Shown one piece after another: positions 8,230 through 16,301 of a stretch of 64,000 nt of DNA. Below the pieces are notes generated by a model. It did not search any database. It saw nothing but the letters and a program-made list of their open reading frames with translations, and was not told where the DNA came from. The translations under genes and the position numbers were made by a program. Within the stretch, counting starts at the first letter, position 1; each line of letters opens with the position of its first letter. The DNA comes from Bacillota bacterium (GTDB taxonomy: Bacteria; Bacillota; UBA4882; UBA8346). Where the stretch lies: contig JAEZJQ010000050.1 of the NCBI GenBank assembly GCA_023436305.1, positions 13,053 through 77,052 on the forward strand, written 5' to 3'.

Positions 8230-8832
8230 TTATGTTTTATTCTTCCGGCCGGATGCGATGTCAACCAAAATATTCATCAATTCCGCCAGAAAATAAAATA
8301 ATATCAGGATTCCAAACGCCTCCAAGACACCTAAAATAATGGTGATAAGGCCACTGGCAAACACATTTTGAATCCTGTTAAATTCAGGTAATCGTAATAA
8401 ATAGGGGTTTTGGAAAAAGTTCGCCAAACTACCTCCGGCCAACCAGTGAAAGATTCCACCGCCGACTCCTAAAAAAGCGATAAAACAAGCGTATAATTCC
8501 CCGGCCAATTTTAATGACAAGGACATAATCGGAATGATCTCGTAACCCGCTTCCGGTAAATCTTGAATATTTTCAGCCCGGATTACTAAGATATGAATCA
8601 ACGCGTATAGTAAAATAACCAAGAGCAATTCTACAACGATCCCCCCCAAGATAACTCCGATGTCATCCGAAGTAAAGACCGTTTTCCAACCGTATATCCA
8701 AACTACCAATCCGGCAATCCCGGTAAAAACAGCCAATACTTTCAAAATAATGCTATAAATCTTTTTCAAAATCAATCCTTGAGAAATCAGTTCCAAAGCC
8801 GGTTTAATAAATAAATAGGGTTTCCAATCCAC
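8230..8832 (-). CDS. Hypothetical multi-pass membrane protein
   Basis: A 200-residue protein with no recognised enzymatic motif. Hydrophobic stretches near residues 28-48 (IILKVLAVFTGIAGLVVWIY), 60-82 (IGVILGGIVVELLLVILLYA), about 105-130 (LAGELYACFIAFLGVGGGIF) and 160-190 (GLITIILGVLEAFGILILFY) suggest four transmembrane helices. The short basic C-terminal tail, SGRKNKT, is probably cytosolic. It lies between the acyl-CoA synthetase terminator and the divergent GH3 gene, with no operon partner. Function unknown. Confidence 0.65.
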   Translation of the reverse strand: MDWKPYLFIKPALELISQGLILKKIYSIILKVLAVFTGIAGLVVWIYGWKTVFTSDDIGVILGGIVVELLLVILLYALIHILVIRAENIQDLPEAGYEIIPIMSLSLKLAGELYACFIAFLGVGGGIFHWLAGGSLANFFQNPYLLRLPEFNRIQNVFASGLITIILGVLEAFGILILFYFLAELMNILVDIASGRKNKT

Positions 8833-9071
8833 TTAATTCACTCTCCATTTTGGAATTATTATTCTAATTACCGGTTTTTATAAAATTCTAGTATTATTTT
8901 CGGCAGCATCAAAGAAATTGATAATAATTTCTCAGTGTTAAAAATTGGATTTGTAACATTGCGATAAAAAAACTACAACAAATTCTCCAATAATAGTATA
9001 ATATCAGTGGTATCTCTCTTGATTCGTGATACGCACCCTAAATATAATCATTTATAATTGGAGGTATCCTA

Positions 9072-11249
9072 ATGTCCGACCTGCCTGCCTACCAGAATGA
9101 ACAGTTGAGTTTTGAGGAACGTGCCCGGGATTTGGTTTCCCGGATGACTCTTGAGGAAAAAGTAACCCAGATGGTTCATAAAGCGCCCGCTATCCCCCGG
9201 CTGGGCATTCCGGCTTATAACTGGTGGAACGAAGCTTTACACGGGGTGGCCAGAGCCGGTGTGGCCACTATTTTTCCTCAGGCGATTGGATTGGCGGCTA
9301 CTTTTGATGAACAACTGATCTTTCAAGTCGCTGATGTGATATCCACGGAAGGCCGCGCTAAATACCATGAATTTCGACGAAAAGGCGATTCTGATATATT
9401 TAAAGGCCTGACATTCTGGTCTCCAAATATCAATATTTTCAGGGATCCGCGCTGGGGCAGGGGGCATGAGACATTTGGAGAAGATCCTTTTTTAACCGGA
9501 CGAATCGCTGTTTCCTTCATCAAAGGAATTCAAGGCGATGATCCCAAATACCTGAAAGCGGCTGCCTGCGCCAAGCATTTCGCGGTTCATAGCGGTCCGG
9601 AAGGTGAACGGCACCACTTTAATGCGGTGGTATCCAAAAAAGACCTGCGCGAAACCTATCTTCCGGCTTTTAAAGAATGCGTCCGGGAAGCCCGGGTGGA
9701 AGCCGTTATGGGTGCCTATAACCGGGTCAACGATGAACCTTGTTGTGGAAACAAAATGTTGCTTCAGGAGATTCTCCGCCAGGAATGGGATTTTCAAGGG
9801 CATGTGGTATCGGACTGCTGGGCCATCAAAGACTTCCATGAAAACCATATGGTGACCCGGACCGCTCCGGAATCGGTGGCCCTGGCTTTGAATAGCGGTT
9901 GTGATCTGAATTGCGGGAATATGTATTTAAACTTACTTATCGCCCATCAGGAAGGACTAGTCACCGAAGAGGCCATCGACCGGGCGGTAACCCGGTTAAT
10001 GATGACCCGGATGAAACTGGGGATGTTTGACTCGGACGCCAATGTTCCATATGCCGGGATCCCCTACGAACAAAATGATTGCGATGAACACCGCCGGTTC
10101 GCCGTTGAAGTCTCCCGGGAATCATTGGTACTCCTTAAAAATGAGTCCCGGATACTGCCGTTGGACCGGAACCGGATTAAGTCCATTGCCGTCATCGGGC
10201 CCAATGCCGCCAGTAAGCAAGCACTAATCGGAAATTACCACGGAACAGCATCCCAATACATTACCGTGCTGGATGGAATTCATCAGGCTTTAACCGGTAC
10301 GAACACCCGGATTTATTACGCTGAAGGTTGCCCATTATATAAAGACCGAAGTGAATGGCTGTCTGAACCGAAGGATCGGCTCTCGGAAGCTGTTTCTGCG
10401 GCTGAACGGGCCGACGCCGTAGTTCTATGTCTGGGAATGGATGCGAGTATTGAGGGTGAAGAGGGCGATGTGTCCAATGAATACGGTAGTAGTGACAAAC
10501 AAGATTTAAATCTGCCCGGAATCCAGCAAGAACTGATGGAAGTCCTTTCCCGGACCGGAAAGCCCATTATTTTGGTGTTGCTTTCCGGGAGCGCCCTGGC
10601 AATTTCCTGGGCCGATGCCCATATTCCGGCTATTATTCAAGCCTGGTATCCCGGCGCTCAAGGCGGTAAGGCCATCGCTTCCCTGATCTTCGGTGACTTC
10701 AGCCCGTCCGGACGGCTCCCGGTGACTTTTTACCGGACTGCCGAAGAACTCCCCGATTTCCACGATTATTCCATGATGGGCCGGACTTATCGCTATATGA
10801 CCGGCGAAGCCCTCTACCCATTCGGATATGGACTGAGTTATACCCGGTTTGAATATGCCGATATCAAACTAAATACCCCCAGTATTAAAGCCGGGGAAAG
10901 TATTACTTGTAGCATAACAGTAAAAAATACTGGTGATTATGAGTCCGAAGAAGTTGTGCAATTCTATCTTAAGGATATTGAAGCTACCGGGAACGTTCCC
11001 AAATGGCAATTGCAAGGCTTCAAGAAGATCCATCTCCATCCTGGAGAAACGACCGAGGTTTCTTTCACTATAACCCCCCGCCAGATGGCTCTGATTGATA
11101 ATAACGGACAATGTTACCTGGAACCCGGCATATTCGAAGTCTACCTGGGAGGCAGCCAACCCGATAAGCGCAGCCAAGATTTGACCCAAACCAAAGTACT
11201 CAAAGCCATTTATGAAGTAACCGGTGAACCAATGAAACTTGAATACTAA
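9072..11249 (+). CDS. Glycoside hydrolase family 3 (beta-xylosidase/beta-glucosidase type)
   Basis: A 725-residue GH3 enzyme with the usual order: (beta/alpha)8 domain to about 320, alpha/beta sandwich to about 580, and a C-terminal fibronectin-III-like domain (about 630-700). The nucleophile Asp lies in HVVSDCWAI (D248). Substrate-binding signatures WWNEALHGVAR, DPRWGRGHETFGEDP and KHFAVHSGPEGERH are intact. The sandwich carries EGEEGDVSNEYG, where the acid/base Glu is expected. The WWNEALHGVAR pattern favours the xylosidase/arabinosidase-like branch. There is no signal peptide, so the enzyme is probably cytosolic and acts on imported oligosaccharides. GGAGG sits seven bases before the ATG, and a strong terminator follows. 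GH52, GH9 and GH35 genes elsewhere in the window fit plant-polysaccharide use. Confidence 0.92.
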   Translation: MSDLPAYQNEQLSFEERARDLVSRMTLEEKVTQMVHKAPAIPRLGIPAYNWWNEALHGVARAGVATIFPQAIGLAATFDEQLIFQVADVISTEGRAKYHEFRRKGDSDIFKGLTFWSPNINIFRDPRWGRGHETFGEDPFLTGRIAVSFIKGIQGDDPKYLKAAACAKHFAVHSGPEGERHHFNAVVSKKDLRETYLPAFKECVREARVEAVMGAYNRVNDEPCCGNKMLLQEILRQEWDFQGHVVSDCWAIKDFHENHMVTRTAPESVALALNSGCDLNCGNMYLNLLIAHQEGLVTEEAIDRAVTRLMMTRMKLGMFDSDANVPYAGIPYEQNDCDEHRRFAVEVSRESLVLLKNESRILPLDRNRIKSIAVIGPNAASKQALIGNYHGTASQYITVLDGIHQALTGTNTRIYYAEGCPLYKDRSEWLSEPKDRLSEAVSAAERADAVVLCLGMDASIEGEEGDVSNEYGSSDKQDLNLPGIQQELMEVLSRTGKPIILVLLSGSALAISWADAHIPAIIQAWYPGAQGGKAIASLIFGDFSPSGRLPVTFYRTAEELPDFHDYSMMGRTYRYMTGEALYPFGYGLSYTRFEYADIKLNTPSIKAGESITCSITVKNTGDYESEEVVQFYLKDIEATGNVPKWQLQGFKKIHLHPGETTEVSFTITPRQMALIDNNGQCYLEPGIFEVYLGGSQPDKRSQDLTQTKVLKAIYEVTGEPMKLEY

Positions 11250-11267
11250 TCAATATTTCCTCATTCC

Positions 11268-11305
11268 AAAATCAAGGGCAACGAAACCTCCGTTGCCCTT
11301 GATTT
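11268..11305 (+). terminator. Terminator after GH3 gene
   Basis: AAATCAAGGGCAACG (from 11268) pairs perfectly with CGTTGCCCTTGATTT (11291-11305) around a seven-base loop. Confidence 0.85.
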
Positions 11306-11553
11306 ATTTACTGCAACTAAAAGATTCATTTACTTGTGGGTTTTCGAAAGCCTCCAAAAATATTCCGGGAGTGTAAAATTAAAATTATTTGGAACATTTC
11401 CAAGGAAAAAAACAATCATTATCGAATTTTTTAAAATGTTTAAGGCGGTATTCAATTATAGTTAATTGTATTCCCTGTCCTGAGTATCATTGCCGTCTGC
11501 ATTCTACATTTCATCTTTACCCGTAAAACCGGAACGAAAGGCAGGTAATTTCC

Positions 11554-13923
11554 ATGAAATATGATTTTTCAGTCGTAATTCCTTTTTATAACAAGACTGA
11601 TGAACTTAACTTGGTGTTGAACGGACTTGCCAGGCAGATTTATGCGAAGAGTAAATTTGAAGTGGTAATCGTTGATGACGGCTCGGAAAACCGGATCGAT
11701 GATTTGCTAAAAAAGTATTCGGGGATTTTAAATATAAAATATATCACTTTGGAACATACCGCAAACCGCGGACGGAACCGGAATGTAGGGGTAAAGGAAA
11801 GCCAAGGAGATAGAATCATCTTTCTCGATAGTGATATCATTCCCGTGAGTAATTTAATTTCAGCATTTAATGAAGCGACCCGAAATAAACCCAGACATGT
11901 TTCGGTCGGTTTTCGGAGCCTCCTGGCAAACGTCGATCGTAAACTTTTGAATGAAGAAGCCCTCGCGAATAATTGTGAGATCCTGCGGAGTTATCCGGCA
12001 AGTTCGGACAGCCGCTTTTTAGTGACCAACTATGAAAAAAGCTCTGGCCGTATAATGGATGGCAAATGGCAACTTTTATATACCCACTGTGTATGCATAC
12101 CCAAAAAGGAATTTGAAGCAGTCGGCGGATTTGATGAAATTTTTTCAAAAAATTGGGGAGCCGAGGATGTTGAATTGGGTTTTCGCCTTTATCGAAATGG
12201 ATGTACCATCGAAATGAATGAAGCCGCACACGGCTTTCATATTTTTCACCCGGAGAACTGGGTGGAAAGAACCGCATCGTTGCGAAAAAATTATGATATC
12301 TTTCTCCAAATGCACAAGCACTGGGTCATTGAATTGTTTATCAGGGAATACGAAACACTGGCTATCGAAATGATCGAAATCCAGGATAAAGTAAAAGAAA
12401 GAGCGTATATCATTTCCGAAATTCGAAATATTGATCAGGTAATTGCGAAGTTACCTGACCCGGTTTTAATTTGTGGTATTGAAAATGATACGTTGCTTCA
12501 ATCCGAGAAAATTGAGACAGCATTCATTCCGGAAAGTCCATTCCATTCTCCTAAAATTATTAATTGGATGGGTATCAAAACCGATTATCCCGACGGTTAT
12601 TTTAAAGTGGCGTTACTATCCAGGAGATATGAGGCGGTTAATTATGGTCTTTTCCGTATGTTATATGAAGAAATTCAACGAATTGCGGAAAAAGTTATTC
12701 TGGTTGACGAACAAACCGATATTCTCCCTCAAGTAACCGCCGTGGAACCGGTTCATCATCATTTCCCAAAACAAATTTTATTTTTAGTTTCCCCTGCGGA
12801 AAATTATTCGATTCACAAACATTTTATTAATTTAGCCGTTGCGCTTCATAAAAAGGGGGTTAAAACAGGTTATAATGTATTTTTTGATCCGTTTCACGAG
12901 ACTAATCCCAACCAGGGTGTCATGCGTACTACCAATCTGGAGAAAATTGAAATCATTCAAAAACTGTTAAAACATGAGTTGGATTTTATCGGAGATTTTA
13001 TTCCCGCGATCATTGATAAGAATATCTTGAAAACAACTACCAAGTGTATGGGACCGAGAATATTATGGGAGGAGCTAAATTATCGCAACCAGGAAAAAGT
13101 AGTTACTACTGACCTGGTTCCGCTGGTTGATGCAATTTTTCCGAGACGGTTGGCGGATCAGGGCTTTTACCCGGACGACAAACTGGTTGATTACCTTCCG
13201 GTCGGTGTGGATAATCAAAAGATTAATGATATCGAAGCCATACAAGAACCAAAAAATAAGAAATTTACTATTCTTTGGATGGATCAATACACTAGTTCCT
13301 ATTCTCATCTGGACCTTATTTTGGAATCGTTTGCCACATTGTTTAATGGTCAAGATGACATAGAATTAAAAATTGTCCACACCGGAAAAAATACCGTCTT
13401 TACTTCATATAATCAATTTTATCGCCATAAAATATATGATGAGAATTATATTCGATTACATAATCAATATCAGGACGTTAAGAATATACGGTTTCATCAA
13501 GCCGAGTTGTCCGATGAGGAGTATTCCCGGGAAATCTATCAATGTGATTGTTTCATCAATTTAAATTCAATGCTAAAAATAAACAGTTGGGTTTTAGAAT
13601 CGGTGGCATTTGGGAAGAAACCCATTATACTTGATAACCAAAATTATGATGGTTATTTTTCCGATCAAGAATGCTTTAAAGTAAAAGCTTATTTTGAGCC
13701 AGCTATGATTGGAAAAATTCCTATTGATACCGTTCGTTTGGACGAAGGAGATTCCGTTAAAAATTACTTGGTCGATATACCCGTCAAAGAATCTTTACAA
13801 GATATTTTCTTGAAGATTTATCAAAACAAAGATTCGGTTTTAATTAATGCGAATATCATCGATGATTTTAGAAACCGGCATGATTGGATGAACATTGCCG
13901 CAAAATTGGAGGAAATTTTATAA
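11554..13923 (+). CDS. Two-domain glycosyltransferase (GT2-like plus GT-B-like)
   Basis: A 789-residue protein. The N-terminal 260 residues form a GT-A/GT2 domain: SVVIPFYNK at the start, VVIVDDGSE near 38, the DxD motif in FLDSDI (92-94), and NWGAEDVELGFRLYRNGC near 200, the acceptor-side motif of galactosyltransferase-like GT2 enzymes. A linker with helical segments follows. Residues about 400-789 look like a GT-B (GT4-like) domain, with KFTILWMDQYT starting the C-terminal Rossmann half and the acceptor/donor loop NSWVLESVAFGKKPI near 670. It probably adds two sugars in sequence or acts on a surface or peptide acceptor; the target is unknown. It has its own long leader and converges on the Cys-rich protein gene. 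An involvement with that peptide is possible but unsupported beyond proximity. Confidence 0.8.
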   Translation: MKYDFSVVIPFYNKTDELNLVLNGLARQIYAKSKFEVVIVDDGSENRIDDLLKKYSGILNIKYITLEHTANRGRNRNVGVKESQGDRIIFLDSDIIPVSNLISAFNEATRNKPRHVSVGFRSLLANVDRKLLNEEALANNCEILRSYPASSDSRFLVTNYEKSSGRIMDGKWQLLYTHCVCIPKKEFEAVGGFDEIFSKNWGAEDVELGFRLYRNGCTIEMNEAAHGFHIFHPENWVERTASLRKNYDIFLQMHKHWVIELFIREYETLAIEMIEIQDKVKERAYIISEIRNIDQVIAKLPDPVLICGIENDTLLQSEKIETAFIPESPFHSPKIINWMGIKTDYPDGYFKVALLSRRYEAVNYGLFRMLYEEIQRIAEKVILVDEQTDILPQVTAVEPVHHHFPKQILFLVSPAENYSIHKHFINLAVALHKKGVKTGYNVFFDPFHETNPNQGVMRTTNLEKIEIIQKLLKHELDFIGDFIPAIIDKNILKTTTKCMGPRILWEELNYRNQEKVVTTDLVPLVDAIFPRRLADQGFYPDDKLVDYLPVGVDNQKINDIEAIQEPKNKKFTILWMDQYTSSYSHLDLILESFATLFNGQDDIELKIVHTGKNTVFTSYNQFYRHKIYDENYIRLHNQYQDVKNIRFHQAELSDEEYSREIYQCDCFINLNSMLKINSWVLESVAFGKKPIILDNQNYDGYFSDQECFKVKAYFEPAMIGKIPIDTVRLDEGDSVKNYLVDIPVKESLQDIFLKIYQNKDSVLINANIIDDFRNRHDWMNIAAKLEEIL

Positions 13924-13926
13924 AAA

Positions 13927-13983
13927 TAATTATCGCCAATTTTAATCCGTTGATATGGAAATCCGGTTAAAGTTGGCGATAAT
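13927..13983. terminator. Bidirectional terminator between convergent genes
   Basis: ATTATCGCCAATTTTAATCCG on the left pairs with CCGGTTAAAGTTGGCGATAAT on the right, with few mismatches and a loop of about 13 bases. A/T-rich flanks on both sides suit termination of the glycosyltransferase (+) and Cys-rich protein (-) transcripts. Confidence 0.7.
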
Positions 13984-14009
13984 ATTAAATGTCGAAGATC
14001 ACCAGATGT

Positions 14010-14288
14010 CTATTTCCGGGAAGAACAACAGGTATTCACCGGAGTAGGGCTACCGCATCCGCAGCCTTGGACGGTTACTCCTTGATTCGAATTGGAAAGC
14101 TCCTCTTTTGAATATAACATCTCGCCAACACCGGCCGAACCAGCATTTATTTCCGATGAAGAACAACAACTATTGGATTGGGCAGTGCTATTGCATCCAC
14201 ACCCTTGACTTACCGCCACTTTACCGGAACCCCGCATAAGGTTCCCAAATGTTTGCAATATGGTTGTCTTTTTTTGGTTATTTTCCAT
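14010..14288 (-). CDS. Cys-rich small protein with two CGC-x8-CC repeats
   Basis: A 92-residue protein with no family I recognise. It holds two copies of one motif: QGCGC then eight residues then CCSS, at Cys 30/32/41/42 and again at Cys 76/78/87/88, with identical spacing. The segments between are Ser/Asn/Gly rich, and the first 28 residues are a basic, hydrophobic-patched leader. GAGGAGG precedes the ATG. Its promoter overlaps an ArsR-type operator and it diverges from arsR1 and the permease, so co-regulation is very likely. It could be a thiolate metal-binding protein (metallothionein- or chaperone-like) that works with the permease, whose loop carries the same CGC/CC motifs. It could instead be a substrate of the radical-SAM enzymes at 23.7-27.9 kb. 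Confidence 0.75.
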   Translation of the reverse strand: MENNQKKTTILQTFGNLMRGSGKVAVSQGCGCNSTAQSNSCCSSSEINAGSAGVGEMLYSKEELSNSNQGVTVQGCGCGSPTPVNTCCSSRK

Positions 14289-14314
14289 GATAAAAGTTCC
14301 TCCTCATATCAAAT

Positions 14315-14370
14315 ATCGTAAATGTACGATAATTATAAATGATTATAAATAAAAAACAATTTATTGTCAA
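14315..14370 (-). promoter_or_regulatory. Promoter and operator O1 of the Cys-rich protein gene
   Basis: On the minus strand, TTGACA (14370-14365), a 17-base spacer and TATAAT (14347-14342) form a consensus promoter. The perfect palindrome ATCGTA-AATG-TACGAT at 14315-14330 lies just downstream of the -10, where a bound ArsR repressor would block initiation. Confidence 0.85.
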
Positions 14371-14448
14371 GCTCTCTTTCATAGCAAATTATTATTTCCT
14401 GCTGAAAGTGCATGTATAAATTATTTCGTATTTCTTGGGAATTAACTC

Positions 14449-14561
14449 TTGGAGTCTGTGCGATAATCGATTTTCGAATTGTATTAAGTATCGAGCGACA
14501 CATTCTAATACAACATATAGTAGTTTTAAGTTATTGAAAAATGTTACTCGCAAACACTCCC
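14449..14561. repeat. Dispersed repeat R1, copy 2
   Basis: It runs from TTGGAGTCTGTGCG to CGCAAACACTCCCAG, inverted relatives of each other. The interior matches copy 1 (TTTTCGAA, TTCTAATACAACATATAG, TTTTAAGTTATTGAAAA). It occupies most of the 350-base gap between the Cys-rich protein promoter and the arsR1 promoter. Confidence 0.75.
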
Positions 14562-14584
14562 AGCGAATTGTATAAAAAATTTCC

Positions 14585-14631
14585 TTGACAATATCGTAAA
14601 TTAACGATAAACTAAATCGTAGATAAACGAT
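14585..14631 (+). promoter_or_regulatory. arsR1 promoter with operators O2 and O3
   Basis: TTGACA (14585-14590), a 17-base spacer and TAAACT (14608-14613). Operator O2, ATCGTA-AATT-AACGAT (14593-14608), lies between -35 and -10. O3, ATCGTA-GATA-AACGAT (14616-14631), lies just downstream. Both match the ATCGTA-N4-TACGAT palindrome with one changed base. Confidence 0.8.
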
Positions 14632-14644
14632 ATAGAGGTAAAAA

Positions 14645-14965
14645 ATGGATGTTGTAGCCATTTGTGATGCACTGGGTAATAAAATCCGTTACCAGCTGAT
14701 AAAATCACTCCGGGATAAGTCGATATCCACCTGCTGTAACCGGATCGAGTATTATGAAAACGGGGTCAGTGTCGGTGATGTTGTTAAGCTTACCGGTCTT
14801 GCCCAGTCAACTGTTTCACAGCACTTGGCGGTACTTGAAAATGCGGGATTGGTTTATAAGGAAAAAAGAGACCTTTGGAGTTGTTATTTTCTTAATAACG
14901 ACGTCATTGAAAATTTCTTAGAGGAATTAAACCAGGATTTACATCCCCCAAAATCAAGTAAATAG
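14645..14965 (+). CDS. ArsR/SmtB-family repressor (arsR1)
   Basis: A 106-residue winged-helix repressor. The recognition region is GDVVKLTGLAQSTVSQHLAVLENAG (residues 44-68), followed by the wing. Likely metal(loid)-binding thiols are the adjacent Cys30-Cys31 in ISTCC, Cys7, and a Cys near 85 (LWSCYF). They differ from the classical ELCVCDL helix of ArsR, so the inducer could be arsenite, an organoarsenical, or a soft metal such as Zn, Cd or Cu. Four palindromic sites surround it. Its near twin (most residues identical) is encoded at 28464-28784 with the radical-SAM operon. Expected role: release from the operators when the ligand binds, turning on itself, the permease and the divergent Cys-rich protein. 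Confidence 0.92.
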   Translation: MDVVAICDALGNKIRYQLIKSLRDKSISTCCNRIEYYENGVSVGDVVKLTGLAQSTVSQHLAVLENAGLVYKEKRDLWSCYFLNNDVIENFLEELNQDLHPPKSSK

Positions 14966-14985
14966 AAGTTTTTTTACATCTGTAT

Positions 14986-15001
14986 ATCGTAAAAATACGA
15001 T
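14986..15001. promoter_or_regulatory. Operator O4 between arsR1 and permease
   Basis: The perfect palindrome ATCGTA-AAAA-TACGAT lies 17 bases before the permease start, overlapping the leader up to its GGAG site. Operator O5 has the same position relative to arsR2. Confidence 0.8.
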
Positions 15002-15017
15002 GTAAAGGAGAAGTGGA

Positions 15018-16154
15018 ATGGAAAAATTTCTAACGGAGATACTCACAAAAATGGTGATGGAAGTCATCGGAAGCATTATTCACAACTGGCTCCCGCTAAG
15101 TTTAGCCATTGTTATTGCCGCTATTATGAAAGTATATATCGATTCTGAAAAACTAAAAAAAGTATTACTCCAAAAACCCAACGTATCGATATGGGCAAGT
15201 GTAACTGTTGGAGCGCTCACGCCGCTTTGTGCCTGCGGGACAATGGCGGTTATTGTAGGGATGCTCACTACAACTTTACCCTGGGGGCCAATTATGGCTT
15301 TCCTAACTTCTTCCCCGTTGATGAGCCCGGAAGGTTTTATAATGCTGGCTGGTGTTACCAGTTTTAACTTTGCAGTCGGTTTAACTGTTTCCTCAATCAT
15401 TATTGGTCTCGGCTCCGGGTATGTCACACACGTAATCGAAAAAAAGACGAATTTCCTGAAAAATCAGACGCGATTTTCAAAAGAGGATCTACCCCAAACA
15501 TGTGGTTGTAATACTGACGCAACTCCAATTACGATGCAATCCGAAACGTGCGGTTGTAGTTCTCCGGCTCCAATCCCAGTCCAAACATGCGGTTGTGGTG
15601 ACCCAGCCCCTATTTCTAAACAAAGCTGTTGCGACAATCTGCAAACGGTATCCCAGCAAACTTGTTGCAGTAACTTACAATCAGTGCCAACAAAAAATGT
15701 AGGGACTCATATTCTTGATTTTATTAAGAAAATTAAATGGCGGGAATTGGGAGAAGTTGTTATAAATTTAGGCTTAAAACAGATAGTGCTTTTTTATTCT
15801 ATATTCATAGCTATTGGTTACCTCATTACCTACTTTGTGCCTACCTCAGTCATCGTTAATCTGTTTGGCGTCAAAAATGTTACATCAGTCCCTTTAGCCG
15901 CCTTAATCGGTCTGCCTTTATATGTTACCACCGAATCTGCGATTCCTCTCATTAATTCATTAATGGGGCACGGCGCCAGTGGTGGTTCCATGCTGGCATT
16001 TATGATTACCGGGCAGGCCACGAGCGCATGGGTCGTCGCCGGAATAGCGACATTTATGAAAAAAAGAGTGATTAGTTTATATATTCTCTTCATATTATTC
16101 GGTGGAATTTTCTGCGGATATCTCTACGATCTAATTCTGTTAAATATAAAATAG
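15018..16154 (+). CDS. DUF318-type permease (ArsP / SO_0444-like) with ten-Cys loop
   Basis: A 378-residue inner-membrane permease with two bundles of about four helices. The first carries the signature TPLCACGTMAVIVGM (residues 69-83), with the CxC pair typical of DUF318 exporters. These include ArsP (trivalent organoarsenical export) and SO_0444-type Cu/Zn efflux proteins. The central cytosolic loop (about 160-222) is striking: TCGC, TCGC and TCGC at Cys 162/164, 178/180 and 191/193, then CC at 204/205 and 216/217, mostly spaced by ten residues. The second bundle has GLPLYVTTESAIPL. The loop probably captures soft metal ions or receives cargo from the Cys-rich protein. It is controlled by the ArsR1 operators. 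Export of arsenicals or thiophilic metals is likely; the exact substrate is open. Confidence 0.85.
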   Translation: MEKFLTEILTKMVMEVIGSIIHNWLPLSLAIVIAAIMKVYIDSEKLKKVLLQKPNVSIWASVTVGALTPLCACGTMAVIVGMLTTTLPWGPIMAFLTSSPLMSPEGFIMLAGVTSFNFAVGLTVSSIIIGLGSGYVTHVIEKKTNFLKNQTRFSKEDLPQTCGCNTDATPITMQSETCGCSSPAPIPVQTCGCGDPAPISKQSCCDNLQTVSQQTCCSNLQSVPTKNVGTHILDFIKKIKWRELGEVVINLGLKQIVLFYSIFIAIGYLITYFVPTSVIVNLFGVKNVTSVPLAALIGLPLYVTTESAIPLINSLMGHGASGGSMLAFMITGQATSAWVVAGIATFMKKRVISLYILFILFGGIFCGYLYDLILLNIK

Positions 16155-16234
16155 AATTCACTAATATTCGGTATAGCCGGTTTTCATTCTCACAACCATA
16201 CCTTATATTTTTGAAATAACGATAAAGCACACGG

Positions 16235-16257
16235 GGCTTGTCTTTTGTAGGCAAGCC
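16235..16257 (+). terminator. Weak terminator after permease
   Basis: GGCTTG (16235-16240) pairs with CAAGCC (16252-16257), followed by TTCTTAAAAA. The T-run is poor, so this is a modest call. Confidence 0.4.
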
Positions 16258-16301
16258 TTCTTAAAAATAAACGAAGAGTTATTATTACAGGGAGGATAAA
16301 A

